Shown here: piece by piece, positions 24,547 through 32,585 of the stretch
Layout of the letters: each line of letters starts with the position of its first letter
Numbering within the stretch: the stretch's first letter is position 1
Origin: DATBLE01 sp046734335
GTDB lineage: Bacteria; Actinomycetota; Thermoleophilia; Gaiellales; Gaiellaceae
Direction: 5' to 3'
NCBI GenBank assembly: GCA_046734335.1
Contig: JBKPRA010000018.1
Span: forward strand, 1-64,000
Length of the DNA: 64,000 nt
The notes under the pieces: model-generated
What the model was told of the DNA's origin: nothing
The model's database searches: none
Seen by the model: only the letters and a program-made list of their open reading frames with translations
Translations under genes and position numbers: made by a program

Positions 24547-25005
24547 ATGCTCAGCTCCGTCGACTGGGGTGACGTCGCGTACGCGGCGCTCGCCTTCTTC
24601 CTCGTTCTCGCCGGGCTCGCGGTCGCCTACGGGGCCTTCCGCTTCGGTAGGACGCTGGGCCGGGCATCGTCGCTGATCGAGGGGACCGAGACCGAGCTGC
24701 TGCCCGTGATCACGAAGCTCGGCGGCACACTCGACCGTGTCAACACGCAGCTCGACAAGGTCGACGTGATGACCGACAGCGCGGTCGACGCCGTCTCGAC
24801 GGTCGACGTGGGGGTGCGGCGGGTCACCACGGTGGTGACGAGGCCGGTACAGGCGGTGGCCGGCTTCTTCACGGGCGCGCGTCACGCGACCTCGGCGGTC
24901 CGGTCGGGGGCGAGCTGGCGCGACGCCGTCGACACTGGTCGCTCGGAGGCGGCTCGGCGCGAGCAGGATCTCGCCGACGAGCTTCGCCAGGCCGATACGC
25001 CCTGA
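24547..25005 (+). CDS. DUF948-family membrane-anchored protein
   Basis: A 152-aa protein with one N-terminal transmembrane helix (about residues 8-30) and a long amphipathic helical region rich in T, V and D (LLPVITKLGGTLDRVNTQ, VDVMTDSAVDAVSTV), as in the DUF948 family (YtxG-like). Such proteins are often stress-related and membrane-associated; no catalytic residues are evident. It probably has its own leaderless promoter and ends before a hairpin-rich region upstream of alaS. Confidence 0.7.
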   Translation: MLSSVDWGDVAYAALAFFLVLAGLAVAYGAFRFGRTLGRASSLIEGTETELLPVITKLGGTLDRVNTQLDKVDVMTDSAVDAVSTVDVGVRRVTTVVTRPVQAVAGFFTGARHATSAVRSGASWRDAVDTGRSEAARREQDLADELRQADTP

Positions 25006-25026
25006 TCTGCCGCGTTCACTCCGGCC

Positions 25027-25088
25027 GAGGGCCGTTTCGGCTCTCTCCGGCGTGCCCCAGCGTCCTCTGCCCACGCGCTTTGCGCGTG
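25027..25088 (+). terminator. Two TTT-loop hairpins after the DUF948 gene
   Basis: GAGGGCCG-TTT-CGGCTCTC (25027-25045, 8 bp) and CACGCGC-TTT-GCGCGTG (25072-25088, 7 bp) follow the DUF948 stop by 22 and 67 bp. There is no T-tract, so termination would be Rho-dependent or hairpin-only. They may also block read-through into alaS. Confidence 0.4.
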
Positions 25089-25103
25089 AGGCAAGACGCC
25101 GAC

Positions 25104-25143
25104 CGCGACCGCCCCGGTCGCGTCCGGCTTCCCCGGGGCGGTC
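25104..25143. repeat. Mutually exclusive GC hairpins upstream of alaS
   Basis: CGCGACCG (25104-25111) pairs with CGGTCGCG (25115-25122). Alternatively GACCGCCCCGG (25107-25117) pairs with CCGGGGCGGTC (25133-25143). The two cannot form together. They lie upstream of the alaS -10 box, so they would act on read-through transcripts only. Confidence 0.45.
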
Positions 25144-25228
25144 CTAACGCGGAAAACGCGACCGGCGCGTGACGCGACGGTGCCGGATGGTCACCGTCTC
25201 GTCCACAGGCACCGGCTCGGCCCCTCCC

Positions 25229-25234
25229 TAGAAT
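25229..25234 (+). promoter_or_regulatory. -10 box TAGAAT for alaS
   Basis: TAGAAT is followed by 7 nt and the alaS ATG at 25242; probably leaderless. Confidence 0.5.
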
Positions 25235-25241
25235 CCCAGGC

Positions 25242-27767
25242 ATGCGGACAACTGCCGAGGTGCGCGAGGGCTTCCTCTCCTTCTTCGAGGAGAAGGGCCA
25301 CCAACGGTGCCCGTCGGCGTCGCTGATCCCACGCGCGGACGACCACTCGACGCTCCTCACCAGCGCCGGCATGCAGCCGCAGATGCCGTACTTCCTCGGC
25401 CGGGAGGCGCCACCGGCGCCGCTGACCACGACCTGTCAGAAGGTGTTCCGCACTCCGGACATCGACGAGGTCGGGCTCGACACCTATCACCTGACCTTCT
25501 TCGAGATGCTCGGCAACTTCTCGTTCGGGCAGTACTTCAAAGAAGGCGCGATCGCGTTCGCGACCGAGTTCATGCGCGACCGCCTGGGGCTCGACTGGGA
25601 CCGCATCTGGGTCAGCGTGCACGCCGGCGACCCCGAGCTCAAGCTCGGGGCCGACCAGGAGGCGATCGACCTCTGGGAACGCATCGGCGTACCGCCGGAG
25701 CGGATCATCCCGCTTCCCTCGTCGGAGAACTTCTGGTCGGTAGGGGGGCCTGGTCCCTGTGGGCCGGACTCGGAGATCTACTACGACTGGGGTGCCGAGT
25801 CCGGCTGCCCCGAGGGCTGTCTCCCCGGCTGCTCGCGCTGTGAGCGCTTCCTCGAGTTCTGGAACCTCGTCTTCATGTCGTACGAACTCCATCCCGACCG
25901 GACGCTGACGCCGCTGCCGAAGCAGAACATCGACACGGGCATGGGCCTCGAGCGCATGGCCCGAATCGTCCAGAACGTCCCATCCGTGTACGACACGGAC
26001 GGCTACCAGGCGATCATGAAGTGGATCGCCGGCGCCTCCGGCGTCGCCTACGGGGATTCAGTCGACGCCACCAAGGCACATCGGGTCCTCGCCGACCACG
26101 GCCGCGGCATGACCTTCCTCGCCGTCGAGGGGATCACCCCGTCGAACGAGGGGCGCGGCTACGTGCTGCGGCGCATCGTCCGCCGCGCGGTCCAGCACGG
26201 ACTGCGCATCGGGATGGAGGCGCCGTTCGTTGCCGAGCTCTCCGGCGCTGTCATCGGGCAGATGGCCGATGCGTATCCGGAGCTCACGGAGCACGGCGAT
26301 CAGATCTCCCGGATCCTCGGGGCCGAGGAGGAGCGGTTCTCGGAGACGCTCGAGCGCGGGATGAGGCTGTTCGAGGAGGCGGCCGGCCGGGAGTCGATCT
26401 CGGGCGTCGACGCCTTTACGCTCCAGGCGACCTACGGCTTCCCGATCGAGCTGACCCTGGAGCTCGCCCGCGAGCGCGGCATCGACGTCGACGAGGGTGC
26501 CTATGCCCAGGAGATGGACCGACACCGCGAGATCTCACGCGCGGGCGCGGGCAAGGGCGAAGCCCAGCGTGCCGCCGACTTCGCGCGCGCCGCCGGCTTC
26601 GCCACCGACTTCGTCGGCTGGGAGAAGACCGAGGTGCTCACCCAGATCGGCGCGCTCGAAGAGGTCGGCGACGGCGTCTTCCTGGCGAAGCTCCGCGAGT
26701 CGCCTTTTTACCCGGAGGGCGGCGGCCAGGTCACCGACGCGGGCCAGCTCCGCAAGGAGGGCGGCCCGCACGCGACGCTGCTCGCCGCCTACCGGATCGA
26801 GGACGACCAGGCGCTGCTCTTCGAGGGGGTGGGGTTCGAGGCCGGCGACCGCGTGAAGGCATTGGTCCCGTGGAACGTCCGGTTTCCGACCATGGCCAAC
26901 CACACCGCCACCCATCTCCTGCACGAGGCGCTGCGGGCGGTGCTCGGCGAGCACGTCCACCAGGCGGGCTCGGCGGTCCGGCCCGACAAGCTCCGCTTCG
27001 ATTTCAGTCACCCGCAGGCGCTCACCGCCGAGGAGCGCATGGCGGTCGAGTGGCGGGTCAACGAGGGCGTCTTCGCCAACCATCCGGTCCGGACGTTCAT
27101 CGTGCCGATCGACGAGGCACGGAACCTCGGGGCGATGATGCTGTTCGGCGAAAAGTACGGAGACGAGGTGCGCGTCGTCGAGGTCGACGACGTCTCGCGC
27201 GAGCTCTGCGGCGGTACACATGTGCGGACGACGGCCGAGATCGGCCCCTTCGTGATCCTCAGCGAGGCCTCGGTCGGCTCGGGCGCGCGGCGCATCGAAG
27301 CGGTCACCGCCGGCGAGGCGTTCGCGCTGCTGCGTGCCCGCGCCGACGAGGCAGAGGAGCTCCGCAGGGAGCTCGAGCGGGTTCGCAAGAAGGCGAGGAA
27401 GCCGGCGAAGCGAGCTGAGACGGACTTCGAGATCACCTCGCGTGACGGCAACGTCCTCGTGATGGAGGCGCACGGTGTAACCGGCGGCGACCTGCGCGAC
27501 CTGACCGACCGCGTCCGGCAACAGGAGGGAGCCGCGGCGGTGCTCGCCGGCTCGAGTGACGACGGACGGGCGTTTCTCGTCTTCAACATCGACCAGTCGC
27601 TGGCCGAGCGAGGCATCGACGCCGTCTCGCTCGTCCGCGACGCTGCGAAGCACATCCAGGGCGGCGGCGGGGGGAGGCCTACTCTCGCCGAGGCGGGGGG
27701 AAAGAAGCCGGAAGCGCTGGCGGAGGCGCTCGAAGCCGCCAAGCAGGCCATTCTCGCCCAGCTCTGA
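25242..27767 (+). CDS. alaS: Alanyl-tRNA synthetase
   Basis: An 841-aa class II synthetase charging tRNA-Ala, with in-cis editing of Ser and Gly mischarging. N-terminal catalytic domain: VREGFLSFFEEKGH, SAGMQPQMPYF, and LEMLGNFSFG-like FFEMLGNFSFGQYFKEGAI. The editing domain carries the zinc-type HTATHLLHEAL and CGGTHVRTT motifs. A short coiled coil (residues ~690-730) and a compact C-Ala domain follow, giving slightly less than the usual 870-890 residues. It leads the alaS-ruvX-mltG-aro operon. Confidence 0.96.
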   Translation: MRTTAEVREGFLSFFEEKGHQRCPSASLIPRADDHSTLLTSAGMQPQMPYFLGREAPPAPLTTTCQKVFRTPDIDEVGLDTYHLTFFEMLGNFSFGQYFKEGAIAFATEFMRDRLGLDWDRIWVSVHAGDPELKLGADQEAIDLWERIGVPPERIIPLPSSENFWSVGGPGPCGPDSEIYYDWGAESGCPEGCLPGCSRCERFLEFWNLVFMSYELHPDRTLTPLPKQNIDTGMGLERMARIVQNVPSVYDTDGYQAIMKWIAGASGVAYGDSVDATKAHRVLADHGRGMTFLAVEGITPSNEGRGYVLRRIVRRAVQHGLRIGMEAPFVAELSGAVIGQMADAYPELTEHGDQISRILGAEEERFSETLERGMRLFEEAAGRESISGVDAFTLQATYGFPIELTLELARERGIDVDEGAYAQEMDRHREISRAGAGKGEAQRAADFARAAGFATDFVGWEKTEVLTQIGALEEVGDGVFLAKLRESPFYPEGGGQVTDAGQLRKEGGPHATLLAAYRIEDDQALLFEGVGFEAGDRVKALVPWNVRFPTMANHTATHLLHEALRAVLGEHVHQAGSAVRPDKLRFDFSHPQALTAEERMAVEWRVNEGVFANHPVRTFIVPIDEARNLGAMMLFGEKYGDEVRVVEVDDVSRELCGGTHVRTTAEIGPFVILSEASVGSGARRIEAVTAGEAFALLRARADEAEELRRELERVRKKARKPAKRAETDFEITSRDGNVLVMEAHGVTGGDLRDLTDRVRQQEGAAAVLAGSSDDGRAFLVFNIDQSLAERGIDAVSLVRDAAKHIQGGGGGRPTLAEAGGKKPEALAEALEAAKQAILAQL

Positions 27768-27768
27768 C

Positions 27769-28152
27769 GTGAAGATCCTGGCGCTCGACTACGGCTCGGC
27801 CCGCACCGGCGTGGCCGTCTCCGATCCGACCGGAACGATCGCGCGGCCGCTCTGCACGATCGACGGGGCGGCATCCGACGAGGGGCTGGCCCGCCTCCGG
27901 GGCCTCGTCCGCGACGAGGAGGCCGAGCGGATCGTCGTCGGGCTGCCCTTGACGCTCCGCGGCGAGATCGGCGCCCAGGCCGAGGAGACGAACCGGTTCG
28001 TCGAACAACTGCGCGGTGCGGTGGACGTTCCGGTCGAGACGTTCGACGAACGCTTCACCACCGCGCTCGCCGGCCCCGGGGAGGGGGACGATGCGAGAGC
28101 CGCGGCCCATCTGCTGTCGAGCTACCTCGAGCGGTCGAGGAGCCGGACCTGA
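27769..28152 (+). CDS. ruvX: RuvX/YqgF Holliday-junction resolvase-like nuclease
   Basis: A 127-aa RNase H-fold protein (pre-16S rRNA nuclease YqgF in E. coli). The acidic residues lie in ILALDYGSARTGVAVSD (first Asp), IVVGLPLTLRGE (Glu region) and FDERFTT and DDARAAAHLL near the C-terminus. The GTG start follows the alaS stop by 1 bp. The stop overlaps a CTG that is the likely start of mltG. Confidence 0.88.
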   Translation: MKILALDYGSARTGVAVSDPTGTIARPLCTIDGAASDEGLARLRGLVRDEEAERIVVGLPLTLRGEIGAQAEETNRFVEQLRGAVDVPVETFDERFTTALAGPGEGDDARAAAHLLSSYLERSRSRT

Positions 28153-29003
28153 CACGTCCGACCAGGCAGCAGGTCTACCGGCGGAGAGTGGTGGCGCTGG
28201 TCGTGGTCTGCGTGGTGGTCGGTGCGTGTGCGTGGGGCGCCTACGCCGTCATCCGGAACCACCGGGACGCGTCACCCTCGCCGCCAACGACCACGGTCCC
28301 CGCGCGGAAGGTCCTCAGCGTCCTCTTCCCCGAAGGCTTCACACGGGAGGAGATGGCCCGGCGCGCCCATGCCGTGAGCCCGGCGATCAGCGCCGCCGGC
28401 TATCTCCGCGCGACACGCTCGTCGGCCCTGCCCGGAACCTTCGCGGGCGACGGCAAGCGGCGGAGCCTGGAAGGGTTTCTCTTCCCGGCCACCTACGACG
28501 TCTACGACGACGACCCCGCGGGTGTGCTGATCGGCAAGCAACTCGCCGCCTTCACCCGGAACTGGAGCCAGGTCAAGCTCGGCTATGCGCGCTCGAAGAA
28601 CCTGACTCCGTACGACGTGTTGATCATCGCGTCGATGATCGAGAAGGAGGTCGTCGTCCCGCGCGAGCGGCCGCTGGTCGCAGCGGTGATCTACAACCGG
28701 CTGCACCAGCGGATGCCGCTCGGGATCGATGCGACGCTCCGCTACGGCCTGGGCATCCCGCCGACGACGGCGATCACGAAGCGCGACCTGGCATCGACCT
28801 CGCCGTTCAACACGCGCAGGTTCCGCGGGTTGCCGCCCACACCGATTGCGAACCCGGGCCTCGCCTCGATGCAGGCTGCGGCGCACCCGGCGAAGGTCGA
28901 CTACCTCTACTTCGTGCGCAAGCCCGATTGCCGGAGCCATTTCTTCACGGCGAGCATCGAGGAGTTCGACAACTACACGCGCAAGGGCCTGACGAATTGC
29001 TGA
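28149..29003 (+). CDS. mltG: Endolytic murein transglycosylase
   Basis: A 284-aa (from CTG) YceG-family lytic transglycosylase that cleaves nascent peptidoglycan strands. A basic cytoplasmic start and one transmembrane helix (VVALVVVCVVVGACAWGAY) precede a LysM-like region and the catalytic domain, whose Glu lies in IIASMIEKEVVVPRER; RLHQRMPLGIDATLRYGL and PIANPGLASMQAA are typical. The first ATG/GTG is 28188, which removes the basic stretch LTRPTRQQVYRRR. CTG at 28149 has GAGGAG 6 nt upstream and a CTGA overlap with ruvX, so I prefer it. Confidence 0.88.
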   Translation: MTRPTRQQVYRRRVVALVVVCVVVGACAWGAYAVIRNHRDASPSPPTTTVPARKVLSVLFPEGFTREEMARRAHAVSPAISAAGYLRATRSSALPGTFAGDGKRRSLEGFLFPATYDVYDDDPAGVLIGKQLAAFTRNWSQVKLGYARSKNLTPYDVLIIASMIEKEVVVPRERPLVAAVIYNRLHQRMPLGIDATLRYGLGIPPTTAITKRDLASTSPFNTRRFRGLPPTPIANPGLASMQAAAHPAKVDYLYFVRKPDCRSHFFTASIEEFDNYTRKGLTNC

Positions 29004-29680
29004 GCGGGCGGACCATTCTCGTGGGGCTGATCGGCAACCCGGTCGAGCACTCGCTGTCGCCTGCAATGCACAACGCCGCCTTCGCAGCACGAGGGCTCGA
29101 CTGGGCGTACGTGCCGTTGCTCGTCGAGGACGGTTGCGTCGAGGACGCCGTGCGCGGACTGGTGGCCCTGGGGTTCGCCGGCGCGAACGTGACTGCGCCG
29201 CACAAGGCGGCAGCGGCGGCCGCCTGCGAGACCGAGCTCGACTCCGTGAACGTTCTCGTCGTCAGATCCGAACGTGTTCACGGGCTGTCGACCGACGCTG
29301 CGATCCTCGACGGCCTGCCGGCGGAGCGGCCGGCCATCCTTGGCAGCGGCGGAGCGGCGGCGGCGTTTCGGGCGGCGTTGCCCGGCGCGCGCGTCTTCTC
29401 TCGCCGTGGCGACTGGCCCCCGGACGTGGCCGGTGCCGACCTGGTCGTCAACGCCACCTCCGAGCGAGACGCGGTGCTCTGCGCCGTGTCCGAGGGTCAG
29501 ACACTGGTCGACCTGCCCTACCCGGAGACGGCGACCGCCGTCGCGGCACGTGAAGCCGGCGCGACCGTCGTCAGTGGGCTCGACGTGCTGATCGCCCAGG
29601 GCGTTGCCTCGTTCGAACTCTGGACCGGCGTGCCGGCGCCCGTCGAGGTCATGCGCGCCGCCGTAGGCTTGGAGCCGTGA
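28997..29680 (+). CDS. aroE: Shikimate dehydrogenase (compact form)
   Basis: A 227-aa enzyme reducing 3-dehydroshikimate to shikimate with NADPH. GLIGNPVEHSLSPAMHNAAF binds substrate; the catalytic Lys is in GANVTAPHKAAA; LSTDAAILDGL carries the paired Asp; LGSGGAAAAFRAAL is the NADP glycine loop. It is 40-50 residues shorter than usual, mainly between the catalytic Lys and the TD motif. The start is TTG 28997 or CTG 29000 (CTGA overlap with the mltG stop). Next gene is aroC with GTGA overlap. Confidence 0.85.
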   Translation: MLSGRTILVGLIGNPVEHSLSPAMHNAAFAARGLDWAYVPLLVEDGCVEDAVRGLVALGFAGANVTAPHKAAAAAACETELDSVNVLVVRSERVHGLSTDAAILDGLPAERPAILGSGGAAAAFRAALPGARVFSRRGDWPPDVAGADLVVNATSERDAVLCAVSEGQTLVDLPYPETATAVAAREAGATVVSGLDVLIAQGVASFELWTGVPAPVEVMRAAVGLEP

Positions 29681-30762
29681 CGCTCGAGCTTCGTACCGCC
29701 GGCGAGTCGCACGGCCCTGCGCTGGTCGCGATCGTCAGCGGGCTGCCGGCCGGACTGGTGCTCGACCGGGACGCGATCGATGAAGACCTTCGTCGGCGGC
29801 AGCAGGGCTACGGTCGCAGCCCACGCCAGCAGATCGAGAGCGACCGGGTCGAGGTTCTCGCCGGCCTGCGCCACGGCCGCACGCTCGGCACACCGCTCGC
29901 GCTGGTCGTCCCGAACCGCGACCACGAGAACTGGACGTGGGGGATGAGCCCGTGGCCGCCGGAGGGAGATCCGCCTCCGGGGAGCAAGGGCAAGGAACCC
30001 GTCACGTTGCCGCGGCCTGGGCATGCCGACCTCGCCGGCGTGCTCAAGTACGACCTCGACGACGTTCGCGACGCGCTCGAGCGGGCCAGTGCCCGGCACA
30101 CGGCCGTGGTCGTCGCGGCCGGAGGGGTGGGCAAGGCCCTCCTGCGCGAGATCGGGATCGCGGTGGCGGGGGCCGTGGTCGGAGACGACCTGGAGGACCG
30201 CGTCGACGAGGCTCGCGCCGCGCGCGACACCGTCGGCGGGATAGTGGAGGTCTGCGCGACCGGCACGCCGCCGGGCCTCGGGTCGTACGCCTCCCGGGAG
30301 GACCGCCTCGACGCTCGCCTTGCCGGCGCCTTGATGGGTATCCAGGCGGTGAAGGGCGTCGAGATCGGCGAGGGGTTCGCGCTGGCGGGGAAGCGCGGCT
30401 CCGAGGCTCACGACGAGATCCATCGCGACGAGCACGGCCTCTACCGCCAGACGAACCACGCCGGCGGGATCGAGGCCGGCGTCTCCAACGGCGAGCAGAT
30501 CGTCGTCCGGGCGGCGATGAAGCCGCTGCCGACGCTGATGAAGCCGCTCCGGTCGGTCGATCTCGCGACCGGCGAGCCGGCCGACGCGCTGGTCGAACGG
30601 AGTGACACCGCCGCCGTCGAGGCGCTCGCCGTCGTCGCCGAGGCGTCGGTTGCGTTCGAGCTTGCGCGAGCGGCCCGTGAGAAGTTCGGCGGCGACGCCC
30701 TCGCCGACTTCGTCGGTGCGTACCAGGCGTACCGCGGACGGATCGATTGGCAACCGCGCTAG
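29677..30762 (+). CDS. aroC: Chorismate synthase
   Basis: A 361-aa FMN-dependent enzyme converting EPSP to chorismate. Family blocks: AGESHGPALVAIVSGLPAG, RRQQGYGRSPRQQIE, RPGHADLAGVLKYD, RASARHTA and GGIEAGVSNGEQIVVRAAMKPL. Length is normal. It overlaps aroE (GTGA) and the aroKB start, so the genes are cotranslated. With aroKB and aroQ it supplies five of the seven steps of the shikimate pathway; aroA and DAHP synthase are not in the window. Confidence 0.96.
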   Translation: MTLELRTAGESHGPALVAIVSGLPAGLVLDRDAIDEDLRRRQQGYGRSPRQQIESDRVEVLAGLRHGRTLGTPLALVVPNRDHENWTWGMSPWPPEGDPPPGSKGKEPVTLPRPGHADLAGVLKYDLDDVRDALERASARHTAVVVAAGGVGKALLREIGIAVAGAVVGDDLEDRVDEARAARDTVGGIVEVCATGTPPGLGSYASREDRLDARLAGALMGIQAVKGVEIGEGFALAGKRGSEAHDEIHRDEHGLYRQTNHAGGIEAGVSNGEQIVVRAAMKPLPTLMKPLRSVDLATGEPADALVERSDTAAVEALAVVAEASVAFELARAAREKFGGDALADFVGAYQAYRGRIDWQPR

Positions 30763-32147
30763 GACAGCACCTCGCGCTCGTCGGCTTCATGGGAGCCGGC
30801 AAGTCGACGCTCGGCCTGCAGGTGGCAGAGCGCCTGGGAAGACGATTCGTCGACCTCGACCGCGAGATCGAGCGCGAGCTGCGACAGACGATCCCGCAGA
30901 TCTTCGAGGAGCGCGGTGAGGTCGAGTTCCGGGTGCGAGAGCAGGCCGCGGCCCTGGAGACGCTCCGGTCGGGGCCGCCCGCGGTGGTCGCGCTCGGCGG
31001 TGGGGCGGTCACCAGCCCGAAGATCCGTGAGGCGCTCCGCGAGCACGCGTTGACCGTGCACGTCGAGGTCGAGCCCGATGTCGCCTGGGAGCGCGCGCGT
31101 GGGAAGGGGCGGCCGCTGGCGCAGGACGAGAGCACGTTTCGTGCGCTGTACGAGGAACGCGGGCCGCTCTACCGCGAGGCGGCCGACGCAGTCGCTCGCT
31201 CACTCGACGACGTCGTCCTGGCCGCAGCGGGCGTCGACGTCGCCCTCGGGTCGCTGGAGCAGCTGGGGGGGCTCGTCCCCGGCGACGGCCCGGTCGCGCT
31301 CGTCGCCGACGCGCAGGTCTCGGGCATCCACGGCATGGACGCGCAGCTCGCTCTCGGTCCCCGGCTGGCCTCGACGCACACGGTGTCGGGTAAGGGCGCC
31401 GACGACCTGGAGCGGCTCTGGCGTTCCCTGGGCGTCGACCGCGCCGGAACCGTGGTCGCTCTCGGTGGTGGCACCACCACGGACCTCGCCGGGTTCGCGG
31501 CCGCGACCTACATGCGCGGAATCGACTGGGCGGCCGTGCCGACGACGCTGGTCGGGCAGGTGGACGCGGCAATCGGAGGGAAGACTGCAATCGACCTGCC
31601 CGAGGCGAAGAACCTCGTCGGCGCGTTCCACTGGCCTGCCCGGACGATCGTCGATCCTGCACTGCTGGCCACGCTCCCCGAGAGCGAGCGGCTGAACGGC
31701 ATGGCCGAGGTCGTGAAGACCGGGTTGCTCGCCGGCGAGCCGTTCTGGGAGCTCGCCGACGAGGAGCTGGTGCGGAGATGCGCGGCGTACAAGGCGGCGC
31801 TCTGCCTACGGGATCCCCACGACCTCGGGCCGCGGCGCGCGCTCAACCTTGGCCACACGTTCGGCCACGCGCTCGAAGCCGCCTCGGGATACGAGCTATC
31901 GCACGGCCGTGCGGTCGCGCTGGGCCTGCTGGCAGCGCTTCGGCTCTCCGGCGGCGACACGGCGCCGGTCGAGGCAGTGCTGGCGCCCGAGCCGGTTGCC
32001 GTCGACCGTGATCGCGCCTGGGAAGCGCTCCTGCGCGACAAGAAAGGGCGGCTGCGGATCGTGCTGCTGGGCGAGGACGGCGCCGGCGAGCAGGAGCTGC
32101 CCGAGGCAGAGGTGCGCGCGGCGCTGGACGCGTTGATCTCCGGATAG
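30747..32147 (+). CDS. aroKB: Bifunctional shikimate kinase / 3-dehydroquinate synthase
   Basis: A 466-aa fusion. Residues 1-160 are shikimate kinase: P-loop GFMGAGKST, DLDREIE, ALGGGAVT and the LID RPLAQDESTFR. Residues 165-466 are 3-dehydroquinate synthase: NAD region VALGGGTTTDLAGFAAATYMRG, AAIGGKTAIDL, and metal ligands in LNGMAEVVKTGLL and LNLGHTFGHALE. The two enzymes act at non-consecutive steps (5 and 2). The TTG start at 30747 lies inside the aroC end. The TAG stop forms part of the aroQ -10 box. Such AroKB fusions are known in some other phyla. Confidence 0.94.
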   Translation: MATALGQHLALVGFMGAGKSTLGLQVAERLGRRFVDLDREIERELRQTIPQIFEERGEVEFRVREQAAALETLRSGPPAVVALGGGAVTSPKIREALREHALTVHVEVEPDVAWERARGKGRPLAQDESTFRALYEERGPLYREAADAVARSLDDVVLAAAGVDVALGSLEQLGGLVPGDGPVALVADAQVSGIHGMDAQLALGPRLASTHTVSGKGADDLERLWRSLGVDRAGTVVALGGGTTTDLAGFAAATYMRGIDWAAVPTTLVGQVDAAIGGKTAIDLPEAKNLVGAFHWPARTIVDPALLATLPESERLNGMAEVVKTGLLAGEPFWELADEELVRRCAAYKAALCLRDPHDLGPRRALNLGHTFGHALEAASGYELSHGRAVALGLLAALRLSGGDTAPVEAVLAPEPVAVDRDRAWEALLRDKKGRLRIVLLGEDGAGEQELPEAEVRAALDALISG

Positions 32148-32150
32148 GGT
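32145..32150 (+). promoter_or_regulatory. -10 box TAGGGT made from the aroKB stop
   Basis: The aroKB TAG starts TAGGGT; CACGGC and the aroQ GTG (32157) follow with 6-nt spacing. Confidence 0.45.
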
Positions 32151-32156
32151 CACGGC

Positions 32157-32585
32157 GTGAACGTCGACGTGCTCAACGGTGTGAACCTCGACGTGCTGGG
32201 GCGGCGCAATCCCGAGCTGTACGGCGGCCTCGGGCTCGAGCAGCTGGAGACGCAGATCTACGAGTGGGCGAAGACGCTCGACCTGCGAGTGCGCTGCCGG
32301 CAGACGAACAGCGAGGGGCAGTACGTTGACTGGTGCCACGAAGCGCTCGACACCGCCGAGGGGGTCGTCCTCAACCCGGCCGCCTGGACGCACTACAGCT
32401 ACGCGATCCACGACGCCGTCGAGCTCTTCACCGTCCCGGTGGTCGAGGTGCACCTGTCGAACGTCGAGGAGCGGGAGGAGTGGCGCCGCATGTCGGTGAT
32501 CGCCGACTTCGCCGCCAAACGCGTGATCGGCAAGGGGCCCGACGGGTACCGCGAGGCGCTCGAGTTCCTGGCGGGGACGCGATGA
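32157..32585 (+). CDS. aroQ: Type II 3-dehydroquinate dehydratase
   Basis: A 142-aa dodecameric-type dehydratase making 3-dehydroshikimate. The opening NGVNLDVLGRRNPELYG (active-site Arg and Tyr region), QTNSEGQYVDW, LNPAAWTHYSYAIHDA and VPVVEVHLSNV match the family, with the His of VHLSN. Slightly unusual features are NGVNLD for NGPNLN and AAWTHYS for GAYTHTS. Its own -10 box suggests separate expression as well as read-through. The stop overlaps the peptidase start (ATGA). Confidence 0.93.
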   Translation: MNVDVLNGVNLDVLGRRNPELYGGLGLEQLETQIYEWAKTLDLRVRCRQTNSEGQYVDWCHEALDTAEGVVLNPAAWTHYSYAIHDAVELFTVPVVEVHLSNVEEREEWRRMSVIADFAAKRVIGKGPDGYREALEFLAGTR

